Positions 21,586 through 33,612 of a DNA stretch of 64,000 bases are shown in pieces. How positions within the stretch are numbered: position 1 is the first letter of the stretch; each line of letters opens with the position of its first letter. The translations under genes were made by a program, and so were the position numbers. Below the pieces are notes generated by a model. The model was not told where the DNA came from, made no database searches, and was given only the letters and a program-made list of their open reading frames with translations. The DNA lies in the NCBI RefSeq assembly GCF_008831285.2, contig NC_045151.1:11398571-11462570 (forward strand), written 5' to 3'. The stretch is from Nymphaea colorata. Lineage: Eukaryota > Streptophyta > Magnoliopsida > Nymphaeales > Nymphaeaceae.

Positions 21586-21875
21586 CCCATGCCAACTCAC
21601 AAAATTTACTTTATTTACATAGAAAAAATTTCATTAGTTTTTAAATTTTTTTTCATATACGAGCCCTTTAAAGTTTGAAATTCAAACTTAAAAGAGTACC
21701 ACTCAGCTAGAAATTTGCCTACTCTAACTCACAAAATTTGTTTTATTTACATATAAAAACTTCATTCATTTTCATTATTATTGTTTTTTTTTTTTACATA
21801 TGAGTGCCTCTTAAAGTTTGAAATTTAAATATAGAATGCCTCCCTCAGTCAAAATTTTTTAGCTCCGCAACTGGT
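21586..21875. mobile_element. Duplicated family A-like remnant, reverse orientation
   Basis: CAACTCACAAAATTTACTTTATTTACATA..GAGCCCTTTAAAGTTTGAAATT near 21593-21690 recurs as TAACTCACAAAATTTGTTTTATTTACATA..GAGTGCCTCTTAAAGTTTGAAATT at about 21725-21830. It ends CAAAATTTTTTAGCTCCGCAACTGG. Confidence 0.55.
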
Positions 21876-22424
21876 GAAATGAATTGGATTTTGATTAAAT
21901 GAGGCTTGCCTTGCTTACGTGCCAAAATGAGCGAAAGTCAAGCTCCAGATAAGCCAAGCTTGATTTAGCATAATATCATATGACAGACTATTCACTAAAA
22001 CAGATGGTAACTCTAAGCATAATATGGATCAAAGTTCAAACTAACTAAAGTATTGAGAATACGGCAGCCTGAACAACTTGTTTTTCAGTACTTATATGAT
22101 ATATGATACATTTGATATATATCTTTGTTAGTTATTAGTAACCAATGGTTTTAAAAACTTATCCAAGTTGAGCTAAAGCAAACACTTGTGTCCCATAGTA
22201 CTAAACTTGCAGAACTCACTTTTATTGAGTTTAAATGAGCTTTTCGATTCACAAACCAAGCCACGCCTACCCATGATCAAGTAACATGCACCAGGTCAAC
22301 TCAAAGGATCAAAAATTTGTTGGAATGAGAAAGATTTTATCTTACAACTCAACAAGTAGGCCGAAGTCAAGGAGGTTGCCAAAAATTTTTCATGAGTGTG
22401 GCTCAATGAAAGTTTCTAAATTTG
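21876..22424. other. Gene-free tract
   Basis: Nothing recognised. A 76-residue frame starting at 22286 enters the family B remnant. Confidence 0.3.
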
Positions 22425-22563
22425 GACTAGGGCCGAAGTATTACTTTTCAAAATTTTTGTATAGAATAAGTGAAGTTTTTTTAAAATTTATATGTAAATT
22501 AAAAAAAAATATTTGAGGTGGGGCCAAGACCCATGCGAACCCTACCTTGGCTCTGCCCTTGTG
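22425..22563. mobile_element. Family B remnant
   Basis: CTAGGGCCGAAGTATTAC, TTTTCAAAATTTTTGTATAG, AAAATTTATATGTAAATT and the end GCGAACCCTACCTTGGCTC match the inverted form of the intact copy at 20195-20384. A 22-bp tandem pair (AAACCAGACCTACTTTCGGTGT) follows at 22590-22633. Confidence 0.6.
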
Positions 22564-22633
22564 CGAAGCTTTCCATCTTTTTCTCAATTAAACCAGACCT
22601 ACTTTCGGTGTAAACCAGACCTACTTTCGGTGT

Positions 22634-23460
22634 CTTGAAATGATGCTCCAGTTATGTTTCAACTTGCAGTCCATTCTTCCTTCCTTTTTTCCTGTACACG
22701 GAAAATTGACAACCTGAAAGTGTATAGCCGCTACTCACCCTACTCCATTGGTTGCGCCAACCTACCTTGAAGATAACGGATACGGCAGCAGCATTTGGAT
22801 TATTGAATTTATGTACAGATCGATTGATATTTGACTTTTTTGTGGTGGTGCCAAGGAATCAATTAATGGTGGCATATGCTAAAAGAAAAAGCTAAGATAT
22901 TTGGGCTGCAGGCTTAATGAAGCACATTTATTGGGTTTGTTTCTTTTAGTGACGCAATTAATGATGGCAATGAATGTGCGAGAGCCCACCGAATTTGTCG
23001 AGAGTGGTAAAAGCAAGGTCACCGCCAACAACTATGCAGTGCGCATTAAATGAGTGTTTCCGTGTGTGCAATTAATTCGCCTGTCTTTCGCGCATGCTGA
23101 CAACGACCGCTTCTGCCCAAACTTATGTTGGGAGCTCATGAAAACTGAAATCTAATTTATTAGAAAATCTAACCATCTCTTTTTTTTTCACCTATAATTT
23201 TTAAAAATATACTTAAATAAATAATGGCGAGCACGTAACTAGGTCTTTTTTTTTTTTTTAAAAAAAAAGATAAGTTCCTTGCGCATGCTCGTTAATGCAT
23301 ATATTTACTATTTTGGATCTTTTCTTGCCTAATTGACAACAAAATTTAGTTACACAATTTCGTCAATTAGTTTTTAATAATAATTAGCGACACTAACTTT
23401 AATTAAACGCCATGATATTCAGCAAAGGTATCTTAACACGTATCCATTAGAGAATAATAA
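22634..23460. other. Gene-free tract
   Basis: Nothing recognised besides T and A runs near 23246-23270. Confidence 0.3.
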
Positions 23461-23665
23461 TAAAAAGCTTTAGTGACACAAGAAAAAAAGTGTCGTTAAA
23501 AAAAATTTAGTGAAAGTTCATGAAGTGCTGTGTAACGGTCTCTATGTCATAAAATCCTTAAAAGGAAAAAGAAAAAGGAAAAGCTTTAGTCACTCAATAA
23601 AAAAGTGTCAGTAAAGAAACTTTTAGTGAAAGTTCATGAAGTGCTGTGTGACGATCTTTATGTCA
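23461..23665. repeat. Two-copy tandem repeat, period 116 bp
   Basis: AAGCTTTAGTGACACA..TTTAGTGAAAGTTCATGAAGTGCTGTGTAACGG begins at 23465 and recurs from 23581 with few changes. The AGTGAC and GTCAGTAAAG words resemble CACTA sub-terminal sequence, but no CACTA end is present. Confidence 0.7.
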
Positions 23666-24520
23666 TTTATGATGTGCATTTTGCGTCAGTTGGCATCAAT
23701 AAAGCTTTAATGTCAGTTGGCGTCAATGAAGCAGCTAGACATTGGGAAGGATGAATAGAAGGGGAAGGGGGAGAGGGGGCTTCCGCCTTCACTCGGGCAA
23801 TAAGATTAGCCTCCAGTCCTGCTCACCCCGATATCATGATTTTCTTTGACATCACTAAAAAGGTCATTTTCTTGCACTTTATTTATGATATGGTAAAATC
23901 AGGAATTTCTATCAATTAATGACAAATTTGACATTAGGAACTCATGATCATAAACACTTCTAACTAACCATGACGAGATTGCCTTTCTTCTAAGTATGGT
24001 ACAAAGTTTGCGTGCCATGAAAAATTTCCACTTTCTAAGTGAACCTAACTTGATGTTGAACTAGCATTGACTAAGTAGAAAGTTATATATTTCTTTTATA
24101 TGGGGATAGCAAGGGGGGTTTGGAATTAGGTACAACAATGATATGTTTCATAACATATGGAATTACCTTCACTAGTCATATGCTTCGTGGATAATATGAT
24201 GTTATTTTTCCTTACTCTTCATTTCGCTTCACAATATTGCGCTTGTACTCACATAATTCTCAGAAGCACTTCATAGGCAAGAACTGCCGGAACATGAACT
24301 CAAGTGCCTCCATAATATATTACATGTTTTACTACCATGTAAAACACTGTGTTTTTCCATAATATAGATAGAAAGATATATCTATTTGTGTTTTTTTTAA
24401 ATTTTGTAGTTCTTAGTATTCCTAATTCTTTATATCAACTAACTTAATTTGCACCATAGAGGAGGCACTCATAGGTAACCTAGTTTTTAACCAAAAAATG
24501 GTCTTTATCAATATAAATAA

Positions 24521-24524
<4 letters not shown>
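23666..24524. other. Gene-free tract
   Basis: A GGAAGGGGGAGAGGGGGC purine run lies near 23760. No gene or RNA recognised. Confidence 0.35.
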
Positions 24525-24570
<46 letters not shown>

Positions 24571-24592
24571 TATAATATAATATATATATATA
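24525..24592. repeat. (TA)n microsatellite
   Basis: TA repeats with a few ATAATATA interruptions. Confidence 0.9.
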
Positions 24593-24913
24593 TGTAACAG
24601 CTTTCTAAAATCAAGCTATTTGTAGATGCCCACAAAAAGCATTACATTTTTAATCTTCCAATATGAGCTATTAAATTCCACTGCATTCTTATTGGGGAAT
24701 CATCCCAAAATTTATTGCCAAACAATTGAGACAATAACTTTACAAATTGAGATTAGAAAGAGGACACTCTACCACAAGGGGTTAGTTCCCCATATCGTTT
24801 TAGAAGCCAAGAGATTTGTTTTTTAAGATAGTGTTAACATCACCTGATGATTACAATTTTTAGCAGAAATAAAGCTACATATGAGAGTACGGTAGAGAGT
24901 GAGTCATGGTAAA

Positions 24914-25312
24914 TAGGGATGTCAGTATATCCGATTTGGATCTGATATCCAATTGAGCTATCTCGAAAAAATTAGATTTGGAAAAAAATTAATATCTGAT
25001 TAATAGATCAAATCTAATTGCAAATGAGATTTAAGAACTGACACCTGATCAGATATTAAAACTCGGATATACATAAATATTTGATTGCATTAAGACTCAG
25101 AATCACGTTCAGATCAGATTTAGGTTTAAGCAAGTATCCTATATTCAATGCCCTTATATATTGAACGTTGGTTGGATTCTGTTTAAAATACTGATTTGCA
25201 TTCAGATGTGAATATAAAAATTGGACTCAGATTGTGAAACCAGATTTGAATCTGAATATATATGAACATAAGAGAAAATAGATATAGTTAACAATGCATC
25301 TAATTCGAATTT
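24914..25312. mobile_element. Family D hAT-like element
   Basis: The left end is TAGGGATGTCAGTATATCCG. The interior repeats GATTTGGATCTGATATCC-like words and TCAGATCAGATTTAGG. The end matches, inverted, the right ends at 4243 and 47930. The right border here is vague. Confidence 0.5.
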
Positions 25313-25549
25313 GATCCTTAAAATGCTCCTACCTCAGCTTATGACCCACAATGACATGAAATTCCCTTATGAAAGTTCGGAATAGAAGTAGAATATCATC
25401 AATCAAGAGGCCACACTGCCGTTGGCAAGCCGAATTTGATTGTCCAATTGCAGTGGCAAGCATAGTTTCCTATCATGGACTAGATTTCAAAAGATACTCT
25501 ACTGAAGGCTAGAAAGGGGACCAAACTATAATAAAATGGATGTCAAGAC

Positions 25550-26140
25550 CAGGGTGGCAATGGGTCAGGGAGAACCGAAGATCTAAGCTGCATCTTCTTC
25601 TCATTGGAACAACTATTTTGAGTGTGTGGGTAGTAACAATCGATTAAGCATCCTGCTAAATAGTAAAACAAATCACCTTATAAGGCAGCATGGCACATCC
25701 AATAAAGGATATAATTTCTAACTTTAACATTGACTGTTAAAGGGGCCCCAAATCTCCATATGTCAAATGGCCAGCTATGTTTGAAGGTACAAGAGATCCA
25801 CTTTCGTAGCAAGTCCTTAAGGTGCCTGCCATGGGGAATATGATGGTCAAGCTTCTGAACCGAAAAGCACCAGATCATACATCTTACTCCGTTAAAGTGA
25901 TGGATTGCTGTCTCTTTGGCTGAACCACGTAGTTAGCAACAGATAGCAAGTGTAGTTCTCAGGTACTGAATCTTGGCCTTAGTGAGGCGACAATCTTCAA
26001 TGGGCAAGTAGAGAAACCAGGCAGAGGCTGTGGAGATTTGCACATATAAAAGATGATTCATGACACATCGTTAAGCTTGAAAGGTCATGGCAATATAGAA
26101 ATCAACACACTTGAAGCTGGATATTTCATGATTCCTCCAG
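25550..26140 (-). pseudogene. Unrecognised decayed coding-like remnant
   Basis: On the minus strand a frame interrupted by stops runs from about 26140 down to 25678. Its last 66 residues contain HIPHGRHLKDLLRKWISC and TFKHSWPFDIWRFGAPLTV, which look like real protein sequence (balanced composition, buried aromatic residues) rather than chance translation. I cannot assign a family with certainty. It may be a broken host gene or a retroelement C-terminus. There is no splice structure or start that I trust. Confidence 0.3.
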
Positions 26141-26224
26141 CAAAAAGAGTCAGGATATTCATTCATATCCATGTGAAGCAATAGATATTTGATCTACGGA
26201 GAGGTGGTGACCTTTAGAGAGATT

Positions 26225-26720
26225 ACTAAAGATTTAAATTGTCAAGCCATTTTCTCTCCTACTAATGTTGTGATATAGTACCTTACAACGAAGAAGAACA
26301 TTAGTAAGGGTGTTCAGAAGCAAGGTCTCTATGTGTTTAACATTAGTACATCTACCCTATCCACCAAAATAGGTCGTCATGGTGAGTTGTGGTACCAAAG
26401 ACTTGGCCATAGTCATGTAGTTTTTAGATATTTTTTTGGTTAGTGTAATTTATGATTCTCATAGTTGTGAAACTTATTTATGAAACTTACAAGTTTGCCA
26501 AGATGACTAGACTTCCTTTTCATTATCATTAAATAAGTCAATGCTTCTTTCCCTGATGAATTCTCATACCAATTTCCATTACTATTCATTGATGATTTTT
26601 CAAAAACCATATGGGTTTATTTGTTGAAAGCCAATGATGAAGTATTTCCAAAATTTCTAGAATTTCATAAAATGGCTGAAACTAAATTTAGAGTCTGCAT
26701 AAAATCTCTTCATTGGACAA
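26225..26720 (+). pseudogene. Copia GAG-pre-integrase and integrase core (broken)
   Basis: From 26306 the frame reads KGVQKQGLYVFNIS and then GELWYQRLGHSH, the zinc-binding HHCC entry of copia integrase with its LWHxRLGH motif. Around 26570-26680 a shifted frame gives LLFIDDFSKTIWVYLLK and EVFPKFLEFHKMAE, the catalytic core with the conserved VDDFSRxTWVYLL motif. Stops and shifts between the blocks make it non-functional. Confidence 0.8.
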
Positions 26721-26859
26721 GGGGACCATATACAAAATTCAGTTTTTTGAAAAATTTGAAAAAGAAAGTGGAATGAAACACCAATGTGTTGCAATTCTTA
26801 ATAGAATGTGGTAATCATGTGGAAAAATCACCATTTTCTAGAAGCGACTATTCAAATGA

Positions 26860-27402
26860 ATGTTTCTAAACATTTTTGGAGTGATAGTGTTGGTAACATG
26901 TCACATTATAAACTATAATCCTACAAGATTTTTTGTCAGAAAGTCTCCAATAGAAGTCCTCATGAGAAGAAAATTCAAGATAAACCACATGAGAGCCTTC
27001 AAATGTACTTATATATTAGAAGCAAGTGCGCAAATATGCTCAATCATACAGCAAAGCAATGCATATTGTTGGGCTATTCAACTTCAAAGAAAGGGTACAA
27101 ACGCCATGACATACCACAAAATTAAATGTATATATTATGACGTGTCTTTTTTTTATGAAGTCATTCCATTCTTTTCTTACAAAATCAATCATGGAGAGGA
27201 TAGTTCAAATTATACCAAAATTGTGTTACCCAACATAAGCGAGTATAAGGACTTTGACATGTCTATAATCACCCAAAGTAGTGAATCCAATCCTATTGAT
27301 GACAACATTAAAGCTATTGAGCCTCATCCAACACCTACAAACAGCAAGACAGAGCCTATGGAGACTCATTCTATAGAACCTACCTTAAGGAGGTCCTCAT
27401 GA
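26860..27402 (+). pseudogene. Copia integrase C-terminal region (broken)
   Basis: Short matches to the copia integrase tail are spread over different frames: NPTRFFVRKSPIEVLMRR (the usual xxxTPYExLxGxKP position), then, in the neighbouring frame, a LGYSTSKKGYK segment like the VGYSxxxKGYR motif, then FFYEVIPFF (usually DVxFFExxFPF). The 180-residue open frame is a product of these shifts and not an intact protein. Its tail is the acidic, proline-rich linker that normally precedes reverse transcriptase. Confidence 0.7.
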
Positions 27403-27589
27403 ATTGTCTAACCACCAAAATATTTGGATAACTTTGTAACATTATCTACCATTACCCATCATTTGAGCAAAGTCTTGAGCTACGATCAGCTTTCTAGTCA
27501 CTACATGGCCTTCTTGAGTCACATAGATGATAAAAAAAGACCCCACTTCTTATCAAGAAGACAAAAATAAAACAAAAGAAAAAATTGGG

Positions 27590-28200
27590 TCTAACCCATG
27601 CAAGAAGAACTAGATGCCTTTTAGAAAAATCACATGTAGGATCTCACCACTTTACCTATAGGCAAACAAGCTATAGGTGTAAGTGGATATCTAAAACAAG
27701 ATATAAAAGTGATGGTTCTATTGAATACCACAAAGTCCGACTGGTGGCGAATGGGCACCCAAACTCACAATCTAGATTACGAAGACACTTTTGGTCTAGT
27801 GGCCAAGTTGAACACCATGAGAATTCTTCTGTCCATTGTCTACAATTTTGAATGATCCGCTTTCTCAATTACATGTAAACAATTCATTTATGCATGGTGA
27901 CTTAAATGGAGGAGGTTTATACAGATTATAGGAGAAGGTTTGTATGGATCTTCCACTATGGCGCACTATGGAAGGTACTCCTAACCTTGTGTTTAAACTT
28001 GGAAAGTCTATCTATGGATTAAAATAATTGCTGCAGTATGATACCAAAAGTTGAAAGGTGAACTAGAAGTAAGAAAGTTCCATGGATACTCTAAGAACTC
28101 TGTGTTTGTTAAAAATTCTAACGAGAATTTTGCCCTCATCCTTGTTTATTTCCAAGAATGCTGGCTAATGGATAGCACATACCAACTCCTATTTGTATTA
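27590..28200 (+). pseudogene. Copia reverse transcriptase (broken)
   Basis: Pieces in several frames give an AMQEELDAF-like start near 27598, TTLPIGKQAIGV, DGSIEYHKVRLVANG (the copia KARLVAKG position), LDYEDTFGLVAKLNTMRILL (the DYxETFxPVxKxxTIR block) and KSVYGLK-like sequence near 28005. The catalytic VDD/YVDD region is not preserved. Confidence 0.75.
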
Positions 28201-28589
28201 ATCTTTTGAAATCAATGGTATCAAAAAGCTAAAATATTTTTTGGGAATTAAGGTTGCCAAATCAAAGAAAGAGTTATTCCTATCTCAATGAAATATATTC
28301 TTGACCTATTAAAAAGAGACGAGAAAAAAGAAGTGAAAAGCTAATAGATACTCCATTGAAACATATCTTAAGCTTGAGGAAAGCAAATATAACATGATAG
28401 AAGATGCCACTAGGTATCAACAAGTGGTGGGAAGCTAATATATCTCATAGTGACCAGGCCAAACCACAACCAATCAGTTTAGTTAGTCATCACTTGCATT
28501 CTCCTAAAGCCATTCATGTTCAAGCAATCGACAGAGTACTGTGATATTTGAAGCAAACTCTAGGACAAGAATTTTGGTATAAGATAAAG

Positions 28590-28800
28590 AGAAATATGGA
28601 CATACATGGTTATTCAGATGCAGATTGGGCAGACAATTCAAACAGAAAACACATGACAAATTATTGTGTTTATGCTAGATGCAATTTTGTGTTCTAAAAG
28701 AGAAAAAAATAACACACTATATCTATATCAAATGCAAAGGCTGAATACATAGATATGATTGCTACCTCAAGTGAACTCACTTAGGTAAAACCTTTTATTC
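28590..28800 (+). pseudogene. Copia RNase H (broken)
   Basis: The frame at 28605-28690 reads HGYSDADWADNSNRKHMT followed by NYCV, the copia RNase H entry (GYSDADWAG..DRKSTSGY). The downstream S-S-AEYI-MI block near 28735-28770 is readable with stops. Confidence 0.75.
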
Positions 28801-29076
28801 AAAACAAATAATTCTGTATCTAACTCCCATATATGGATCCACTATGACAATCAAACAATAACATACATAGTAGTAAATTTGGTATTTCACAAGCAAATAG
28901 AACATATAGAAATTGATTGTCATAATGTTTGTAAAAAAGTTCAAAAAGGAGAAATTGAAACATCACATATAAAGCATGGAACAACTTGCGATTGGATTTA
29001 CCAAAGGTCTTCATCTCAAGAAATTTAATGAATTAAGTGGGATTGTTTGAATCTCTATGCCCTACTTCAAGGGGAG

Positions 29077-29324
29077 TGATGAAATGTTCCTAACAGTCCA
29101 ACACAACATGTTCAACAAACAATGTTTCTTGCCATAACAAATGAAAATATTAGTATAATTGCTAGAGGTGCTTTATCCAAATATAAAGATTTTATTCCCA
29201 TCTATAGTCAGTGACTACTTGCCTTAAAAACTCTCCTCATTGTCAAGGCCTAATACATATTCTGTAACAAAAATTGAACAATAATAAAAAGAAAGATTAA
29301 TAGTTGTTGTGTTGTTTCCTATCA
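29077..29324 (+). repeat. 3' LTR of the plus-strand copia element
   Basis: It starts TGATGAAATGTTCC right after the purine tract AAGGGGAG and probably ends CCTATCA at 29324, giving about 248 bp with TG..CA ends. The 3' limit is inferred from the terminal CA only. Confidence 0.5.
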
Positions 29325-32074
29325 TGGATGAAGGTCCTTGGAAAATAGAAGGGGATACTCAATTGAGATGGATGGTCATATAGATCAATGTATGCGCAAT
29401 TAGGTTTAGGTGCATATATATATTACTAGTACAAAGTGATAATGATATGTACGGTACCTGCAAAAAAGAGATATCGAAAATAAGCTAATATGGATCCTAA
29501 AAACTTTGAACTTTGCAAGTTCATATGGATCCTAAAAACTTTGAAATTTGCAAGTTCCAGTCTCTACATAATTCTTGCTATGTTATGCACCTCAACATTT
29601 GAAGTAAAGGCAATGTCTTTGTGCTTAATTTTCCAAGCAGCAAGAAAGTTTGTGGCCAAGTAAGTATCTAGGAGACTTATAATCTCCAACCCATGGTTTC
29701 CAATGTGGGATGATAAACCTTGTTAGACTTCTCTCCATATTATACCTTTGATATTCAAAGAAAATTTTTATGTTAACTATTGCTCACAATAGTAGACCTA
29801 GTCAACATTGGGCCTCCACTATAGCCTTCTATAGGGGTAAGGACATCCAAGAGTGTGTTATCCTCTTGCAGGATAGGACTAGTAGTCATATTGATTGCAG
29901 TCGACCAACTTGGGATGGTTGTTCACAAGGCTCAAGCTTTGGTTCATATCCACTCAAAAACCTAGTGGCTCAATTGATGAACTTGAGGAACATTTTGCAT
30001 AAGCTGAATCTTCCATGGTGCTCATGCCAACCTCTCAAACTGCTTAAACTACTTTTGATATTTACACAATCCTAATTTTTTCAACACTGATGGTGCTCCC
30101 TTGCCCTTGGTCCTTGACCTCTAGCAGACATTATCCCTAATTTCCTTTAACACACTTTTTGTGCTCTTATGCCTATTTGCATTGAAGGAAACTAAATCAC
30201 TTTGAGTTTTGGCTCTACCATACTTGTCATGTTGCATTCCAAATTTAATCAATCTTGACTTAGGTTTGCATATTTGAGCGTTGATGCTAGGAGAGCTAGT
30301 AAAACATGAGGGTAAGTCTCTTCCCTAACTGTAACAATTTCACAAATGAAATGAAACTCTAATAGAATGGAAAAATGAGATAGAGTGAATGTATGTCCTA
30401 GTGTTAGAAGGACTGGCCACTGTTTTAAAAAGAAGAGCTAGAATTAAGAATGAGCTACATACAAACTAGACATTTAGAACTTCTTATTGATGGGGTATGG
30501 TATGAAGCATTCTGGTTTGCCACATTATTGTATACGGCCGCAGGTTGGGCCACCATGAAATGATGGTTAGAGGGGGCATGCAGAAGCATCAAGATCAATA
30601 GTATTTGGGAGTTTGTCAGGGTTTATGTGCCATTCCTTCACTTTTTCATTGACAACATCAAATATGTTATGATTGTTCTTTTCTACTTGTAGGATTGAGT
30701 ACCTTATTGAGACCTTTATGTTATATCCTTGTGTGGCTAAAGACTCACATTTCCTTCAAGCCTTCAACCACTTTTGGTTGGATTTTTTTTTCTTGTTGTT
30801 ATTGTTTTTCTATTTGGGATGCTTTGCAATTATATGTGCAGTGTAAGTTAGACTTACAATTTATGTAAAATTTTAGATACTCTTCACAAACAACTTCTTA
30901 TTGAATCACATAGTCTTTTCCCACTTGGATTTAAACTAGAGATTTTAGAGTGAAACAAAAAGGAATGCTAACGCTAAGGCATATGAAACCAACTCTAAGC
31001 ACAGACTTCGTGAGGAAGTCTACAATCAAAACATCACAATTAAGGCTCTTCGATACTGCCTTAAAGACAGTTTATCAATAGAAGTAGAAATCCCTATATA
31101 ACTGATACTGGTAGCTACATAATGTCATCAAAGCTCATCTTCATTTTAGGAACCCAGCGGTTGGCAAAGAATACCTTATTTCTTGGTTTTGAGCCGCTTC
31201 ATGCAAGATCACATCATTAGCAGAGTCCACTCTTACTAGGAATGTGCCCCTACCCAAAAATGAAAAGCGAGAGTTACAAACCTCCTATTTCTAGTGTCTT
31301 AGGCTTATCATATGGTAACCAAAGTCCATACTGCCTCTTGAATCCCCTCCTACAAAGCATATGATTGTTGACCTTCAAAAGGCTTTAAAACCCTCAATGT
31401 TTCCTTTAGGCATAAAAAATACTCACCTTACCCTCCACTGTATGAGGAGCAAATGAATTATATGTTTATCCTTTTCCATTGAGTTTTGGACGACCATCTC
31501 TACCATGTTTTTTGAGAGACATTGTTTGTTTTTCTTGGTCATGCTACATGACCCCATCCCATTATTCTCAAATCTACTTGAAAGCCTGAGTAAATAAAAA
31601 AGGGACATTGAAAGGGGCTTACCTGTAATTGTTCCATGTCCTTGTAGTTGTTGCTCTATTGTAGGTCGTCAAGCAAAGTTCTCCCACCCAACACGGTGAT
31701 GATCCGATTAGATGGTGCACTATGCAACTGGAAAATGAGGGCCATCGGTGGCCACTTTGCATGGGGATAAAGGAGTTGTTGGTAGCAAAACATTAAGTCT
31801 CTCCATTCCCCACTTCTAGTTCATAGGAGCTATTGATTTGATATAGCACACAGCTTTTGTGGAGTTAGACCAACATGAACTTTTCATACAAACTTTTCCC
31901 TCCAATTTAAGAATTGAGGTGATAGGTATTTTGTTTATATTCCTGATTATTTTACTAAACTTAAAAATGTTTTGGATAGCATGAGATAAATCAATGCACC
32001 AAATCCCAAATATCCAAGAAAAACTTATTGCTAAATCCAAATGAGCTGGGTGTTGAGTCCCAATTAGTACTTAT
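29325..32074. other. Gene-free tract
   Basis: A 35-bp unit (TATGGATCCTAAAAACTTTG..) is tandemly duplicated at 29489-29558. Several frames of 60-100 residues exist (for example 29770-30075 plus and 31423-31608 minus), but none shows a recognisable domain. Nothing else is supported. Confidence 0.35.
29489..29558. repeat. 35-bp tandem duplication
   Basis: Two copies of a 35-bp unit with a C/A difference, starting at 29489 and 29524. Confidence 0.85.
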
Positions 32075-32463
32075 CATAATTGGCAAACCTGTGACTCAAA
32101 TATAGATCAGCTAAAGACTAGATCATCAGGTCAGAGAAATGACTTGGTGACTTGACTAGGTTATGTCATAAATTGTTTAATACATTTTCTCTATAAATAG
32201 ATGAAGAAGGTAAGTCTGTCAGGGCTTCATGTTTGTTTTATTATCAACAAAAAACTGAATAACATGTAATATGAGTATTTATGCAAATTTACTAAAGTTT
32301 GTGATATTTTACAATTCAAAAAATAACAAACATTAGTATTTAACAATGCACGACAAAAAACATGTAATTAATTGATGAACCTAGTTGACTTAGTTGGCCC
32401 TGACTTGTGACCTGGTAATTGGACAATCTTACCTGACTCGAATTGGTGAGTTTGCCAACTATG
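32075..32463. mobile_element. MITE with CATAATTGGCAAAC ends (389 bp)
   Basis: The left end CATAATTGGCAAAC and the inverted right end CATAGTTGGCAAAC differ at one of 14 bases. Inside are GTGACTTGACTAGG and CTTGTGACCTGGTAA words placed as inverted sub-ends. The target duplication is not clear (ACTTAT / CCTATCAT). Confidence 0.6.
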
Positions 32464-33375
32464 CCTATCATAGCTCATTTGATATCCTCATCTGAGATGT
32501 TCATGCACAACAAATTATTTGTTTTCAGGAAATCTTCAATCCATCTCTGTTCTCACCAATAGGGCTTCCAAAGCCTAATGTTCTCATAACCCATAGAAGT
32601 ACTCAAAACTTGCTTGGAGAATCCCACCTGACTCCACAGTTTTACAACCCTCATGAAACACAAGCAATGTTGTTCTGAAGCCTTTTGCCATTCAATGTGG
32701 CATGATCACATTTAGTGTTGGATGGCCCATCTAATCCAAGACTTTTGAGATACAAGTCCTCTTCATGCATTAGTAGATTGAAGCTGCTTCTCCAATAGGG
32801 GATTTTCATTTCTCCTCTTTAACCTCATTCTAAACTTACTTAATCATACATTTGAGATCCAACATTAGGGAGGAAGGGAACAATGACTTACCTTGACAAA
32901 ATTTTTTGAGTCATTCTCTAATTGCATCAAACATCCCTAACACTTAAATCATGTTGCAACTAAACATGTGTGCCAATGACTACATATTATTTCATGACCT
33001 TGTTAGGTAGTTCCAATAATGATACAGCCTGAAGACGGAATTACCAGGAAAAGTGGACTATTAGGCTTTTGAACTGAATAGAATGATATTAATGTTGTCT
33101 AAAGCTAATTAAGGCAATATATAGAGTTTCATTTCCTATTACATCTAGTCACACTTTCTCAGTTTACTAAACAATAGTCAAACCAAGCGTAGTGGTGCTT
33201 CGGCTAGTTACCTTTATGAGATCATTCTGTTAGATGAACCACTAGGAAACTAAGCAATCAACAAGGGCCACAACTGTGCCTACTTTTAACTATTGGAAAC
33301 ACATTTATTCAAGCTTGTGCACACTAGCTAATATTTAATTCTCCAACCATTATTTTTTCATCCTCATTCTTCTAA
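32464..33375. other. Gene-free tract
   Basis: Nothing recognised. Confidence 0.3.
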
Positions 33376-33397
33376 TATATATATATATATATATATC

Positions 33398-33441
<44 letters not shown>
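33376..33441. repeat. (TA)n(GT)n compound microsatellite
   Basis: TA repeats at 33377-33397, followed by GT repeats to about 33441 with a short TATATG interruption. Confidence 0.9.
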
Positions 33442-33443
<2 letters not shown>

Positions 33444-33479
33444 TCTAACCGTAGGTTTATAGCAGGAACTTTTCACTAA

Positions 33480-33612
33480 AGTGGATGAACTATAGTTTCA
33501 AAATTTTTATATAGGCTAAATGAGAAGTTTTCAAAATTAAATGTTTTTTTTTTTTAATTTGAGGGGAGGCGGCCATGGCCCTGCCAGCCCCTCCTGGCTC
33601 AACCCCTAGGTA
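33480..33612. mobile_element. Family B remnant
   Basis: TTTCAAAATTTTTATATAGG, a T run, then TTTGAGGGGAGGCGGCCATGG..CCAGCCCC and the end CTGGCTCAACCCCTAGG. It is the inverted form of the family B consensus. Confidence 0.6.

Larger units (their letters stand above)
26200..29324 (+). mobile_element. Decayed Ty1/copia retrotransposon, 5'-truncated
   Basis: In order along the plus strand I can read: the GAG-pre-integrase region, the integrase core, the integrase C-terminal region, reverse transcriptase, RNase H, a polypurine tract AAGGGGAG (29069-29076) and a 3' LTR beginning TG at 29077. That order (integrase before reverse transcriptase) defines copia. All frames carry stops and shifts. Gag and the 5' LTR were not found, although CCTATCATGGA near 25470 repeats the end of the 3' LTR and might mark a lost 5' LTR edge. 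Confidence 0.8.

Noticed and set aside
26860-27402. 180-residue open frame as an intact gene
   Set aside because: Recognisable copia integrase motifs sit partly in this frame and partly in the neighbouring one, so it is a frame-shifted remnant.
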